A DNA stretch of 58,426 nt from Psychrobacter sp. JCM 18901 (GTDB taxonomy: Bacteria; Pseudomonadota; Gammaproteobacteria; Pseudomonadales; Moraxellaceae). Under the pieces are notes generated by a model that worked only from the letters and a program-made list of their open reading frames with translations, was not told where the DNA came from and searched no databases. Below, one piece after another: positions 10,396 to 20,060 of the stretch; within the stretch, counting starts at the first letter, position 1; each line of letters starts with the position of its first letter. The stretch lies in assembly GCF_000586435.1 (NCBI RefSeq), contig NZ_BAWH01000021.1, forward strand, positions 1 through 58,426. The letters run 5' to 3'. The position numbers were made by a program, and so were the translations under genes.

Positions 10396-10906
10396 AATTT
10401 TCCCTAAATGTTACTGTTAAAGACATTGAATATGCTAATGGAAACACCATTTTTTTATGATTATCGCTGACAGCAGAAGCTTATGAATAAGAAATAGATA
10501 AGTATGATCGGGTTTGTCATTCATAAGCTTTGCGAATTAAAGTGTGTTACTGGGTCTATGATAAATAATACTACCACTCAGCACGACCAAGTCGAAAACG
10601 ATATTTACTACCATGATTTCACTAGTTGTCTTAAGCAAAACCAGTACGGTTTTTTTTGGACAAAAACAAAAATACGTCGATGGGCACTATAGCAGTTTTA
10701 ATAGATATTCTCTATTAATAGTAGCTGTGATCCGCAAATGTCAAAAGCGATAAAGACAAAAAATGATAAGACAGCATGGTTGCAGCCTTATCATTTTTGG
10801 TTACTACTTTAGTTACTACAGTATCTAATCGAGTGACACTTTCACATGTGTCTTTGGTTAATACACACATCTATCAAACAACTATCTAGGTGCGTGTATC
10901 AGCAAA
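10396..10906. other. Spacer between the two fadD paralogues
   Basis: I see no credible gene in these 511 bases. A 62-codon frame at 10504-10692 has an unlike composition and no good ribosome binding site. The region holds the terminator of paralogue 1 (10759-10798) and presumably the promoter of paralogue 2. Confidence 0.5.
10759..10798 (-). terminator. Bidirectional terminator after fadD paralogue 1
   Basis: AAAAATGATAAG (10759-10770) pairs perfectly with CTTATCATTTTT (10787-10798) across a 16-nt loop. A T-run follows on either strand. Confidence 0.8.
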
Positions 10907-12635
10907 TTAACCGTGGTTTTTTTCTTCGAGTACGCGTAGATCTTTACGCAAAATCTTACCAACGTTCGATTTTGGTAGCTCGTCAATAAACTCAACACGA
11001 CGAGGACGCTTATAACCTGTTAAGTTCTCTTTACCGTACTCAAGAACTTCTTCGGTAGTCAGACTTGGATCGTTACGGACAACATAGATCTTAGGAATCT
11101 CACCGCTTTTCTCGTCTTCAATACCAATGACACCACATTCCAAAATCTTAGGATGGCCAGCCATGACTTCTTCGACTTCGTTCGGATAAACGTTAAAACC
11201 AGAAACCAAAATCATATCTTTTTTTGCGATCAACGATGGTCACATATCCATTGTCAGCCATGATACCGATATCACCAGTACGGAAGAATCCATCTGCTGT
11301 CATGACTTCGGCAGTAGCATCTTCACGGTTCCAGTAGCCTTTCATGACCTGTGGGCCACGAACACTAATCTCACCGCGCTCACCAAGTGCCACTTCATTA
11401 CCAGCATCATCTAAGATCGCCACATCGGTTGCTGGCATAGGGACACCAATAGTGCCAGTGAATGTCTTGCTGTTGCTAGGGTTAGCGGTCGCGACTGGTG
11501 ATGTTTCAGACAAGCCATAACCTTGAATGATAATATTACCAGTGACTTGACGCCATTTTTCGGCTGTTGGGCTCAGTACCGCCATGCCACCACCCATCGA
11601 CTGACGCAGCTTGCTATGATCCATCGCGATAAATTCTTCGTTATTGGCAAGTGCGTTAAACAACGTGTTTACCGCTGGGAAGAACGCTGGTGGATTCGCT
11701 TTATATGCTTTTAACAAGCTATCAAGATCGCGTGGATTTGGTACCAATAATACAACACAACCGCGATATAGACCGAACATACCACATACGGTGAATGAGA
11801 AAATATGATACATCGGCAATGCCGTCATAATCACAGGTTGCTCACCTCTTTGATCGAAATCATCAAAAGCGGTGCCCAAAAAGGTATTAGACTGAATTAA
11901 GTTTGCCACCAAGTTTTTGTGCGTTAGCATCGCGCCTTTCGCCACACCTGTCGTACCACCGGTATATTGTAGGACAGCGATATCATCAAGCGTGATATTG
12001 GTTGGGCGCTTATATTTACTAGCCGTGACTTGCTTTAATGCACTTTTGAAACTAACACTATTAGAAATGCTATAGTCTGGTACCATTTTTTTGACATGGC
12101 GGACGACTGTATTGACCATAAAGCCCTTGAGTGTACCCATCAAATCGCCCATACCCGTAATCACGACTTTATCGACCACATTGCGACCGATGTCTTGATA
12201 GGTTTTGGCAAAGTTTTCGACCATGATTAGCACTTTGGCTTCTGAATCAGTCAACTGATGCTCGAGCTCTCTGGTAGTGTACAGAGGGTTGACGTTGACT
12301 AAGGTAAAGCCTGCACGCAGTACAGCGATGACAGAGATTGGTAACTGCAAAATGTTGGGCATCATGACCGCAACTTTATCGCCTTTGACCAATCCTAATG
12401 ACTGTAGATAAGCGGCCATTTGACGGCTGTATAAATCTACTTCTTGGAAGCTTAACGATGAACCCATGCAGATATAGGCAGTTTTATCAGCATTTTCAGC
12501 GAAGCTTTTTTCGAAAATATCGATAAGTGACGTATTGTCGGCTGGCAATTCAATGTCATACTCCAGACCAAGTTCTTCATACGTTTTTAGCCAAACTTTA
12601 TCGTCACGACGGGTTAAGTTTCCTTGATTTTCCAT
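10907..12635 (-). CDS. fadD: Long-chain acyl-CoA synthetase FadD, paralogue 1 (one frameshift)
   Basis: The role is the same as its downstream paralogue: ATP plus CoA activation of fatty acids via an acyl-adenylate. The reconstructed protein is about 575 aa, close to the E. coli FadD length. Motifs include [54 protein letters not shown] and [15 protein letters not shown]. The frame is broken at T7 11219-11225, inside the DRKKDM codons, exactly where paralogue 2 is also broken; 6 T restores it. The N-terminus ([19 protein letters not shown]) aligns with paralogue 2 after its extension. It is divided from paralogue 2 by a terminator and is probably a recent-to-moderate duplication. Confidence 0.92.
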
Positions 12636-12995
12636 AATCTTTTCTCTCCTAGTAATAATACATTACCGTCAACCCACGCCAATCACAGTGTGATAAATAT
12701 ACAAAACGTCAGAGTCTTGCCTATCGTTATGATAAAAAGCAAGGCTGCGACATATTTGTATAGTGCTGAGCAAACAATATAGCGGTAAATAGCCCTTTGT
12801 TCATTAACATACACACTTTATACATAGTACTCAATACAAAAGATTGCTACACCAGTTCTCAAATAGGCTTGACGCTAAATATCTCCATATATATCAATAC
12901 ATTAGATTAAAAAAATCAGTCATACCATTAGAAAATATGACCCTTGACTTCTGCTTCATAATGACCATCCCGACACGATATCTGTTCACTATTGG
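12636..12995. other. Spacer between fadD paralogue 1 and the vWA gene
   Basis: No gene is supported in these 360 bases; an in-frame stretch on the + strand (12844-13134) overlaps the vWA gene antisense and looks fortuitous. It should contain the fadD promoter, and AGGAGAGAAAAG just before the fadD start is a good ribosome binding site. I see no clear terminator for the vWA gene. Confidence 0.45.
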
Positions 12996-14787
12996 CTATT
13001 TTTTTAGCGCACTCGCCAGCTCAGTTAACGTCACAAAGTTGCGACGAGTACCATCAGTATCGCTACTTGGTCTATCTGCGATACTACTTTTGGCAAGCTT
13101 AGTGCTATCACTGTACTGCCAATCATTAATATAATCGCTTTGAGTCAAGCGTTGACCGAACCCTGCTACTGCCATCGCAAACTGAGTATCGATACTGGCT
13201 TTATTTAAAGCGTGGCTGGCTTTATTAATCGGTTGGCTAATCAGTTTAGAGCTACCACCTGTCGGTGCTTTATAACGAATTTTTAGATAGCCAAGCTCAT
13301 TAGAGTTCTGTTTGTTATTCGAACTAATACTGGCATTGCTATTAGCATAACGGCGATCGCTGTATAACCCTTTTTGACCTTTTGGTGTCACCTCAAACAA
13401 AGCGATAACCGCCTTACCTGCCCCAAGCTCACCTGCATCAACTTTGTCATTATTGAAGTCTTCTTCAGCCAGTACGCGATTTTCATAACCAATTAAGCGC
13501 CACTCACTCACCACATCAGGATTAAACTCAACTTGGACTTTTACATCCTTGGCAACGGTGTTGAATGTCGCGGCTAATTCATCGCCAAAGACTTTTTTTC
13601 GCTTCAGTTAAGCTGTCAATATAACTATAATTACCATTGCCGTTGTCCGCCATCTGTTCCATCATGTGATCATTCAGATTACCACGACCGAAGCCAACGG
13701 TAGACAAAGAGATACCGCGATCGCGATTGGCTTTGACCAAATCCAGCATCTCATCGACATCACTAATACCGACATTAAAATCGCCATCCGTTAACATCAT
13801 GATTCGATTGATACCGTTCTTTTTTTAGTCCTTGCTCAGCTTGTCTGTAGGCCAATTTAAGAGCATCTTCCCCATTGGTTGAGCCTGAGGCATTCAACCC
13901 CTCGATTGCAGCCAATATTTTTGCTTTTTGGTCACCGCTGGTCGCAGGCAATACCACACTAGTACTACCTGAATAGGTCACGATACTGATGCTGTCTTGG
14001 GCACGCATTTGCTCTGTCAACAGCTTAAGCGACGACTGTGCCAATGGCAGCTTATCGCGCGACGACATAGAGCCTGACACATCTACTAAAAATACGAGAT
14101 TGGCAGGTGGCATAGATTGCTTGTCCGTTTTTTTGCGACCAACTACTATCAACGGCTTTAATACCAACCTTGACGATTTTGTTATCCTGATCTGCTCTAT
14201 CCCAAGGTGAATCCACTACTTCAGTTGATACGACAAACGGGGCACTACCTAAGCGTTTGCCATCATCAAATTGATAGTTAAAATAATTAATCAATTCCTC
14301 TACCCGTACGGCATCAACAGGTGGTAGTTGACCCTCGTTTAAATAGCGGCGCACATTAGCGTAGCTGCCCGTATCGGTATCAATAGACAAGGTTGATACC
14401 GCCATATTCGTAGTTCGATGTAAAGGATTGGCTGCGTTTTTTTTGATAGTTGTCTTTTGCCTCTGGCGTGATTATGATGCTCGGTGATGGGCGTACGATA
14501 CCTGTCTGGGCCGCAGAACGTATCATCATCTGTTGGCTGATGACGGATGGCCTAACACTGGGTGACGCCATGATAGACTCTGACACCACTGCTGCATCTT
14601 GATTGACTGTGCTGCTTGTCTCAGCTGGTAGCGTTTTGCTCATTTGTGAAGGGCTACAGGCTGTCAATCCTAGACTGGCTATAGCAGTAATCAATAGTAC
14701 ATTTTTAGTAGACTTTTTCCCTATGCGCCTACTTTCGTTCTTTAGCATTTTAGAGGCAGATATTTTAGATAAAGGGTCAAATGACAT
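12996..14787 (-). CDS. YfbK-like von Willebrand factor A lipoprotein (four frameshifts)
   Basis: The reconstructed protein is about 595 aa. It has a lipoprotein signal (hydrophobic segment then lipobox LTAC about residue 44), a vWF-A N-terminal domain (MAVSTLSIDTDTGSYANVRR), a vWA domain with the MIDAS motif DVSGSMSS, and a C-terminal DUF3520-like domain (EFNPDVVSEWRLIGYENR). This is the YfbK architecture, a metal-dependent protein-interaction module of unknown partner. The frame breaks at T7 13593-13599, T7 13820-13826, T7 14128-14134 and T8 14437-14444, each repaired by removing one T. ATG 14787 has AAGGAA upstream, but the Met at 14748 would also give a plausible lipoprotein signal. It is divergent from parC across a 457-nt gap. 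Confidence 0.8.
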
Positions 14788-15244
14788 AACAGAAATTCCT
14801 TATTGTAAGATAATTCAGTAGCGACTTGTCCGTGTCAATATATGGTTAACGCTATTTAAATAGGCAAAGCAGCCGCCTTATTCAGTCTATTAACTGTCAT
14901 ACTTTCAGTTATTAATTTTGCATTAAAGCTATTCTGTACCTACTGTTTTTGGATTGATGATAGACAAAATATCCTAAATAAGTATGATTCAACCTTAAGA
15001 TATTTATTAACCATATAAAAAACAAATATTAGATTTACTATACTTAACTTAATCTATAAAAGCTATGAATCAACATACTATAAAAGACCCTTATAAGCGC
15101 TTGTTTTAAGCACGTCACGAGATGTCGTATATTCTGACATACGTCTTTTTAATTGGTGCAATATCCTTTACGATAGCACTATCCTATTTGTATGCTTGAA
15201 CCAATTATCTATACCTATTAAAACTGATAAGTGAATCCTATTTT
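14788..15244. other. Divergent intergenic region, vWA gene / parC
   Basis: No gene is seen. These 457 AT-rich bases must carry the divergent promoters of the vWA lipoprotein (-) and parC (+). A GATGTCGTAT / GACATACGTC partial dyad around 15121-15146 is imperfect and I do not call it an operator. Confidence 0.45.
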
Positions 15245-17551
15245 ATGTCTGATGTTATTGATCATACGATCGCCCCAATTATTCCCAATGAGCCGATGGA
15301 TACTCGTTCAGTCGCAGAGTTCACTGAGCAGGCCTATCTCAACTATGCCATGTACGTCATCATGGATCGGGCGTTGCCAAATATCGCTGACGGTCTAAAA
15401 CCTGTCCAACGTCGCATCGTCTATGCCATGAGCGAGCTTGGGCTGAAGTCCTCTGCTAAGGCCAAGAAATCCGCGCGTACGGTCGGTGATGTATTGGGTA
15501 AATACCATCCGCATGGTGACAGCGCTTGTTATGAGGCAATGGTACTGATGGCTCAACCGTTCAGCTATCGCTATCCACTCATCACTGGTCAAGGTAACTG
15601 GGGTAGCCCAGATGATCCGAAATCCTTTGCCGCGATGCGTTATACCGAAGCTAAAATGTCGGCTTATGCCAATACGTTGCTCGCAGAATTGGGACAAGGC
15701 ACGGTCGATTGGCAAGATAACTTCGATGGCACGATGCAAGAACCAACGACCCTACCTGCCCGCCTGCCTAATATTTTATTAAACGGTACGACAGGTATCG
15801 CGGTTGGTATGGCAACCGATATTCCACCGCATAATCTTAATGAAGTGGTACGTGCGGCTATTCGATTGCTTAAAAACCCAGAGCTATCGGTTAAGCAGCT
15901 TACCCAATCGATACCTGCACCTGACCTACCGACACCAGCGGAAATCATCACTAGCAAAAAAGATTTGCAAGCGATGTACGAAACTGGACGTGGCAGTTAT
16001 AAGATGCGTGCCACCTTTCATGTTGACCCTAAAGAAAAAAACCTCGTCATCATTGATGCGCTTCCTTACCAAGTTTCAGGCAACAAAATCCAAGAGCAAA
16101 TAGCTAAGCTTATGACCGATAAAAAGCTGCCTTGGGTGACGGATATTCATGATGAATCAGATCACGAAAATGCCTGCCGTATCGTCCTTGAGTTGCGCTC
16201 AACGCGAGTCGATGTCGATCGTGTCATGAGTCACCTGTTTGCCAGTACTGACCTAGAAAGCAATTACCGCGTCAATATGAATATGATTGGCTTAAATGGT
16301 AAGCCGCAGGTGAAAAACTTAAAGGAAGTCTTGGAAGAATGGTTAATCTGTCGCCGCTCGGTGGTCACGCGACGCTTGCAATATCGCCTAGATAAAATCG
16401 ATAAACGCTTACATATCTTGGCGGGCTTACTGATTGCTTATCTGAATATTGATGAAGTGATTCGCATCATTCGTGAAGAGGATGATCCAAAAGCGACCTT
16501 GATGCAGGATTATGACCTGACTGACATTCAAGCCAATGCTATCTTGGATATTCGTTTGCGTCAGTTGGCAAAATTAGAAGAGATTGAGCTGCGCCGCGAG
16601 CAAGATGAACTTGCTGCCGAACGTGCCATCATTCAAGAATACTTAGACAATCCAGACAGTCTAACCAATCTGATGATCGATGAGCTTACTGCCGATATGA
16701 AAGAACATGGCAATGAGCGTGTATCACCATTGGCAGAACGCGAAGAAGCACAAGCACTGAAAGAGTCAGATCTCGTACCGAGTGAGCCGGTCACTGCCAT
16801 CTTATCAAAGGCAGGTTGGATTCGTGCCGCCAAGGGCCATGATGTCGATGCTGCTGGTATGAGTTACCGCTCAGGTGACAGCTATCAAGCGCACGTGCGC
16901 GGCAAATCAAACGAAAGGATTTACGTACTCGACAGTACGGGACGCAGCTATAGTATCGATGCGCATAATTTAGCATCTGCACGTGGTCAAGGCGATCCAT
17001 TGACCAGTGTATTAAAGCCGCCAGCAGGCGCTAGCTTTGAGCAGCTACTAACGGGTGATAACGATCAACGCATTATCCTTGCCAGCTCGGCAGGTTATGG
17101 TTTTATCAATACCATTGGTAATCTCGATAGCAACCAAAAAGCAGGTAAAAATGTTATTAACCTAGCATCTGACAGTCGACTACTTCCTGTTGCACGTATC
17201 GATGCGCCAGTAGAGACGGCCGCTAATACAGAAGGTGAAAGTAGCAATATACGTGTGACACCTGATCATGTTGCCGTTGCGACCAATGCAGGATACCTAC
17301 TGATATTTGCCCTCGATGATTTGCCTGAACAAGCTCGCGGTAAAGGGAACAAACTTATTAAATTAAAAGACGGTGAAGAAGTGCTCGCAATCACACCACT
17401 TAGTCAGCAGGACAGCCTTGTCATTACTGCTGGCAAACGCCATGTGACACTCAAGCCAAATGATTTGGCTAACTATACGGGTGTTCGCGGTAATCGTGGT
17501 GGACAGTTGCCAAGAGGCTTTCAGAACGTGACGAGTGTTGAGGTTGGGTAG
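15245..17551 (+). CDS. parC: DNA topoisomerase IV subunit A ParC
   Basis: ParC is the DNA-cleaving subunit of topoisomerase IV, which decatenates daughter chromosomes. The 768-aa protein matches the family length. The catalytic Tyr is in AAMRYTEAK, and the quinolone-resistance region reads [20 protein letters not shown], with Ser and Glu at the positions usually altered in resistant strains (wild-type here). The C-terminal beta-pinwheel follows from about residue 500. The gene is intact despite containing an A7 run at 16035-16041 (PKEKN), so not every A7 in this sequence is an error. Start ATG 15245 fits the conserved N-terminus; the upstream Shine-Dalgarno is weak. Confidence 0.97.
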   Translation: MSDVIDHTIAPIIPNEPMDTRSVAEFTEQAYLNYAMYVIMDRALPNIADGLKPVQRRIVYAMSELGLKSSAKAKKSARTVGDVLGKYHPHGDSACYEAMVLMAQPFSYRYPLITGQGNWGSPDDPKSFAAMRYTEAKMSAYANTLLAELGQGTVDWQDNFDGTMQEPTTLPARLPNILLNGTTGIAVGMATDIPPHNLNEVVRAAIRLLKNPELSVKQLTQSIPAPDLPTPAEIITSKKDLQAMYETGRGSYKMRATFHVDPKEKNLVIIDALPYQVSGNKIQEQIAKLMTDKKLPWVTDIHDESDHENACRIVLELRSTRVDVDRVMSHLFASTDLESNYRVNMNMIGLNGKPQVKNLKEVLEEWLICRRSVVTRRLQYRLDKIDKRLHILAGLLIAYLNIDEVIRIIREEDDPKATLMQDYDLTDIQANAILDIRLRQLAKLEEIELRREQDELAAERAIIQEYLDNPDSLTNLMIDELTADMKEHGNERVSPLAEREEAQALKESDLVPSEPVTAILSKAGWIRAAKGHDVDAAGMSYRSGDSYQAHVRGKSNERIYVLDSTGRSYSIDAHNLASARGQGDPLTSVLKPPAGASFEQLLTGDNDQRIILASSAGYGFINTIGNLDSNQKAGKNVINLASDSRLLPVARIDAPVETAANTEGESSNIRVTPDHVAVATNAGYLLIFALDDLPEQARGKGNKLIKLKDGEEVLAITPLSQQDSLVITAGKRHVTLKPNDLANYTGVRGNRGGQLPRGFQNVTSVEVG

Positions 17552-17617
17552 TTTGACTAGTTAAATTTTGGAAATCCTAGTTCAAAATTTAACTAATAAA
17601 ATTAAACAGTTCCTATC

Positions 17618-17652
17618 AAAAAGCCGCCCATAAATAGTATAGGCGGCTTTTC
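17618..17652. terminator. Bidirectional terminator between parC and BLUF copy 1
   Basis: AAAAGCCGCC (17618-17627) pairs with GGCGGCTTTT (17642-17651). It terminates parC (+) and, read from the other side, the convergent BLUF copy 1. Its core resembles the hairpins at 19000 and 19955. Confidence 0.85.
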
Positions 17653-17678
17653 TACGCTAATCAGAATAGATAACTTAT

Positions 17679-18158
17679 TTAAGACTTATTAGATACAGCA
17701 TCCTCAAAGATCGCTTTCAGGAAGCTTGTAATCTGAGTACTTTTCATTAGATAAGGATTAAAGTCAACACCTGCCGAGAAGCTTTTTAGTATATGCTTCG
17801 TCTTCTGCACTTGATGTTAAATATTTTATTAAAAACCCATCCCACCTACGTTCTTCTATTTCCTCAATCTCACTGAGGTGGGGTACTAGGTAAGAGTACT
17901 CACTGATTAATTTTACTAGTATTTCATTGATAAGAGGTCTTGGACCTTCAATATTTTGAATAAAGTAATTGTCATTCACGACAAGCGCTGAGGTTACACC
18001 ACTTTTTTTTCATTATTCCTTCGCCATTGCTCAAGCAGACGAGCCAACCCTATTCCATGATTACTGTCACTATTTCTGCCAATATACGTTAGGCTGAGAG
18101 TAATATGCTCACCATGTCTTTTTCTATCTTCTAAAGGTTGGCTGGTAGTAATATGCAT
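17679..18158 (-). CDS. BLUF-like photoreceptor-family protein, copy 1 (keeps flavin Asn; frameshifted)
   Basis: The reconstructed protein is about 158 aa. It aligns with short BLUF proteins such as Acinetobacter BlsA, blue-light receptors that bind FAD between two helices. Tyr25 (SLTYIG), the Asn pair at 48-49 (WRRNNEKSGV), Gln67 (YFIQNIEG) and a Trp in RRWDGF match the conserved BLUF positions. The tail SFSAGVDFNPYLMKSTQI matches the BlsA C-terminus. About 18 extra N-terminal residues precede the first strand. The frame breaks at T8 18003-18010 (6 expected from paralogues; 9 would also restore frame with one extra Lys) and T5 17783-17787 (4 expected). It has the only canonical flavin Asn in the array. 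Flavin binding is inferred, not shown. Confidence 0.7.
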
Positions 18159-18265
18159 AAGAAACCTTATTTATAAAAAAATTATCTAAATCAAAAGATA
18201 CTTTATAGACGCTTTTTTACGCCAATTAAAATAGATGACTCTTATGATATGTAAATGCTACTCAC

Positions 18266-18745
18266 TTAAAACCTATCGGATTCAGCCCCTTCAAATATCG
18301 CTGTTAGAAAATTTTCAATCTGAGTACTTTTCATTAGATAAGGATTGAAATCAAACCCTGCTGAGAAACTTTTTAAGGCATACTCCTCATCTTCGGCACT
18401 TTCCGTCAGGTGCTTGGTTACCAACCCATCCCACCGAAGCGCTTCTATTTCTTCCACCTTGACAACATTAGGAACAATCTTGAAATGCTCATCAATTATC
18501 TTCGCTAGAGCAGCGTTGACCGCCGGTCTTGAGCCTTGAATATTTTGAACAAAGTAACCGTCATTGATCACAAGCGCTGCAACTAACCCACTTTCCTCAA
18601 AGTATCTTCGCCACTGTTCAAGAGCACGAGTCAACTCTATACCTGTTTTCATTTCAATATTTTTACCGATATACGTTAGGCTAATCAGCAGATGCTCGCC
18701 ATGTCTTTTCCTATTTTCTGACGTTTGATTGGTCGTTATATACAT
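18266..18745 (-). CDS. BLUF-like protein, copy 2 (Asn replaced by Phe)
   Basis: This intact 159-aa protein is paralogous to copies 1 and 3. It keeps Tyr25 (SLTYIG), Gln67 (YFVQNIQG), the beta-5 Trp (LRWDGL) and the BlsA-like tail FNPYLMKSTQIENFL, but WRRYFEESG has Phe49 where BLUF proteins have Asn contacting the flavin. It may therefore bind flavin weakly or not at all and act as a light-independent or partner subunit. I place the start at MYITTNQ (18745), which lines up with both paralogues, rather than the in-frame ATG 12 nt upstream. A 7-bp perfect palindrome lies about 42 nt upstream. Confidence 0.7.
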   Translation of the reverse strand: MYITTNQTSENRKRHGEHLLISLTYIGKNIEMKTGIELTRALEQWRRYFEESGLVAALVINDGYFVQNIQGSRPAVNAALAKIIDEHFKIVPNVVKVEEIEALRWDGLVTKHLTESAEDEEYALKSFSAGFDFNPYLMKSTQIENFLTAIFEGAESDRF

Positions 18746-18786
18746 AAGAAAATCCATTTATATAATAGGTATATAAATTAATATAC

Positions 18787-18801
18787 ACTTTATCATAAAG
18801 T
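18787..18801. promoter_or_regulatory. Palindromic operator-like site upstream of BLUF copy 2
   Basis: ACTTTATCATAAAGT is a perfect 7-bp inverted repeat around one base, flanked by AT-rich promoter-like sequence, about 42 nt before the copy 2 start. A close relative lies at the same place before copy 3. Confidence 0.5.
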
Positions 18802-18999
18802 ATAATCAATAAAACTCTTGGGAATTGATCAGCTTCTTATCATCCATACCTTAAAATAATATGATAAAAACAGGTATCACCAAGGCGTTTTTAGTATTTA
18901 AATCCTGCAAGAGTCAGGTATGACTAGTCACTTATGAACATCCGCCAATATTTTATCCAGTTGCTAAGAAAACATCCTGTACCGATACTGCTAACTTGG

Positions 19000-19049
19000 T
19001 TTCACTAAAAAGCCGCCTATACAAACATATAGACGGCTTTTTAGTGAAA
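19000..19049 (-). terminator. Long terminator hairpin after BLUF copy 3
   Basis: TTTCACTAAAAAGCCGCC... (from 19000) pairs with ...ACGGCTTTTTAGTGAAA (to 19049). The stem is about 22 bp with one mismatch and a 5-6 nt loop. The AAAAAGCCG core and T-run make it an intrinsic terminator on either strand. Confidence 0.85.
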
Positions 19050-19118
19050 GCTAGGACAATTGGCTATTACCTATTCTAAGAGATAAATACTTAAGAAATA
19101 AATGCTACTCATTAAAAA

Positions 19119-19593
19119 TTAATTGGATTCAGCATTTTCGAATATCGCCTTTAAAAAGCTTTCAATCTGAGAGCTTTTCATTAGATAAGGATTGTAGTCA
19201 GAGCCTGCTGAAAAGTTCTTTAGGGCATGCTCTTCGTCTTCAACACTTGAGGTTAGATGTTTAACTAAAAACCCATTCCATTGGCGCGATTCGACTTCAT
19301 CTATATTCACAATATTAGGGACAATAGTTGAATGCTCGTCAAGTATTTTTTTCCAAGGCAGTATTGATAGCAGGCCTTGTCCCTTGAAAACTTTGAACGA
19401 AATAACCTTCGCTAATGACTAAAGCTGAAACGATATCGTTTTCTTCAAAATATCTGCGCCAGTACTCAAGTGCGCGAGTCAGCTCAATCCCAGAATCTAG
19501 ATCGACATTTTTGGCGATATATGTCATGTGGATAAGAATATGCTCGCCATGCCTTTTTCTATCTTCTGAGGATTGGCTTGTCGTTATGTTCAT
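19119..19593 (-). CDS. BLUF-like protein, copy 3 (Asn replaced by Phe; one frameshift)
   Basis: The reconstructed protein is about 157 aa and is the third paralogue. Tyr25 (HMTYIAK), Gln67 (YFVQSFQG), the Trp in RQWNGF and the tail NPYLMKSSQIESFLKAIF are present. WRRYFEEND carries Phe49 in place of the flavin Asn, as in copy 2. The frame breaks at T7 19346-19352; 6 T gives ALEKILDEHSTIVPN and continues to the stop at 19119. The N-terminus MNITTSQSSEDRKRHGEH is nearly that of copy 1, and the 28 bases from the start codon upstream are identical to copy 1, so the duplication included the leader. Confidence 0.7.
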
Positions 19594-19635
19594 AAGAAAC
19601 CTTATTTATAAAAAAATTCATTCAAATCAAGGTAT

Positions 19636-19650
19636 ACTTTAAGATAAAGT
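19636..19650. promoter_or_regulatory. Palindromic operator-like site upstream of BLUF copy 3
   Basis: ACTTTAAGATAAAGT has 6-bp inverted arms around AGA and lies about 43 nt before the copy 3 start. It differs from the copy 2 site only in its centre. Copy 1 retains only the start-codon-proximal half (ATAAAGTAT on the minus strand). Confidence 0.5.
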
Positions 19651-19954
19651 ATAATTAATAACGTTTTTTTATCATTTGCTATGATTTTTTAGATTTATAA
19701 CATAGAAGTTTCAATGATATAGCATACCGATATCCATAGTAGTAAAATTATACTACAAAGTTGTCACGTTCAGTATCTTGGCATTATTCCAATAGTTGAC
19801 AAGCCTAATCTATATTTTCCTATAGCCCTACCTTAATGCCCTTATATGACTGAGCCACGTTTACTGATTAACTAAATATTATAAACATCAATCAGATTCT
19901 TTAATGTCTATTAAGCTAGCCCGTTTATAGGTATATGAAACATAACCTACCCTC

Positions 19955-20007
19955 AATAAAAAGCCGTCTACGCTATGTATAAACAGTTTTGTATAGACGG
20001 CTTTATT
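19955..20007 (-). terminator. Terminator after the PEBP-like gene
   Basis: AATAAAAAGCCGTCTA (19955-19970) pairs with TAGACGGCTTTATT (19994-20007), with slight asymmetry and a loop of about 23 nt. The T5 tract follows on the minus strand. It shares the AAAAGCCGYCTA core with the hairpins at 17618 and 19000. Confidence 0.75.
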
Positions 20008-20060
20008 ACATACTAATTGTTGCACACTAATTGCTGCATATTAATTGAATAGCTAGCGTA

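Larger units (their letters stand above)
18746..19118. other. Spacer between BLUF copies 2 and 3
   Basis: No gene is seen in these 373 bases. The region holds the palindrome upstream of copy 2 (18787-18801) and the long terminator hairpin of copy 3 (19000-19049). Confidence 0.5.
19594..20060. other. Spacer between BLUF copy 3 and the PEBP-like gene
   Basis: No gene is seen in these 467 AT-rich bases. They hold the palindrome upstream of BLUF copy 3 (19636-19650) and the terminator of the PEBP-like gene (19955-20007). Confidence 0.5.

Noticed and set aside
10504..10692. 62-codon + strand frame between the fadD genes
   Set aside because: It has no good ribosome binding site, no recognisable motif and overlaps regulatory space; it looks fortuitous.
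12844..13134. 96-codon + strand frame near the vWA gene
   Set aside because: It runs antisense into the 3' end of the vWA gene and its second half mirrors that coding sequence; no supporting start signal.
15110..15150. Possible operator dyad upstream of parC (GATGTCGTAT / GACATACGTC)
   Set aside because: The arms are not properly complementary and there is no second instance.
16035..16041. A7 run in parC as a further frameshift
   Set aside because: The frame is intact with 7 A (PKEKN) and the protein is full length, so it is a genuine run and a useful control.
17600..20010. CRISPR array or transposon at the BLUF locus
   Set aside because: The repeats are whole genes, leaders and terminator hairpins without regular spacers, terminal inverted repeats or a transposase.
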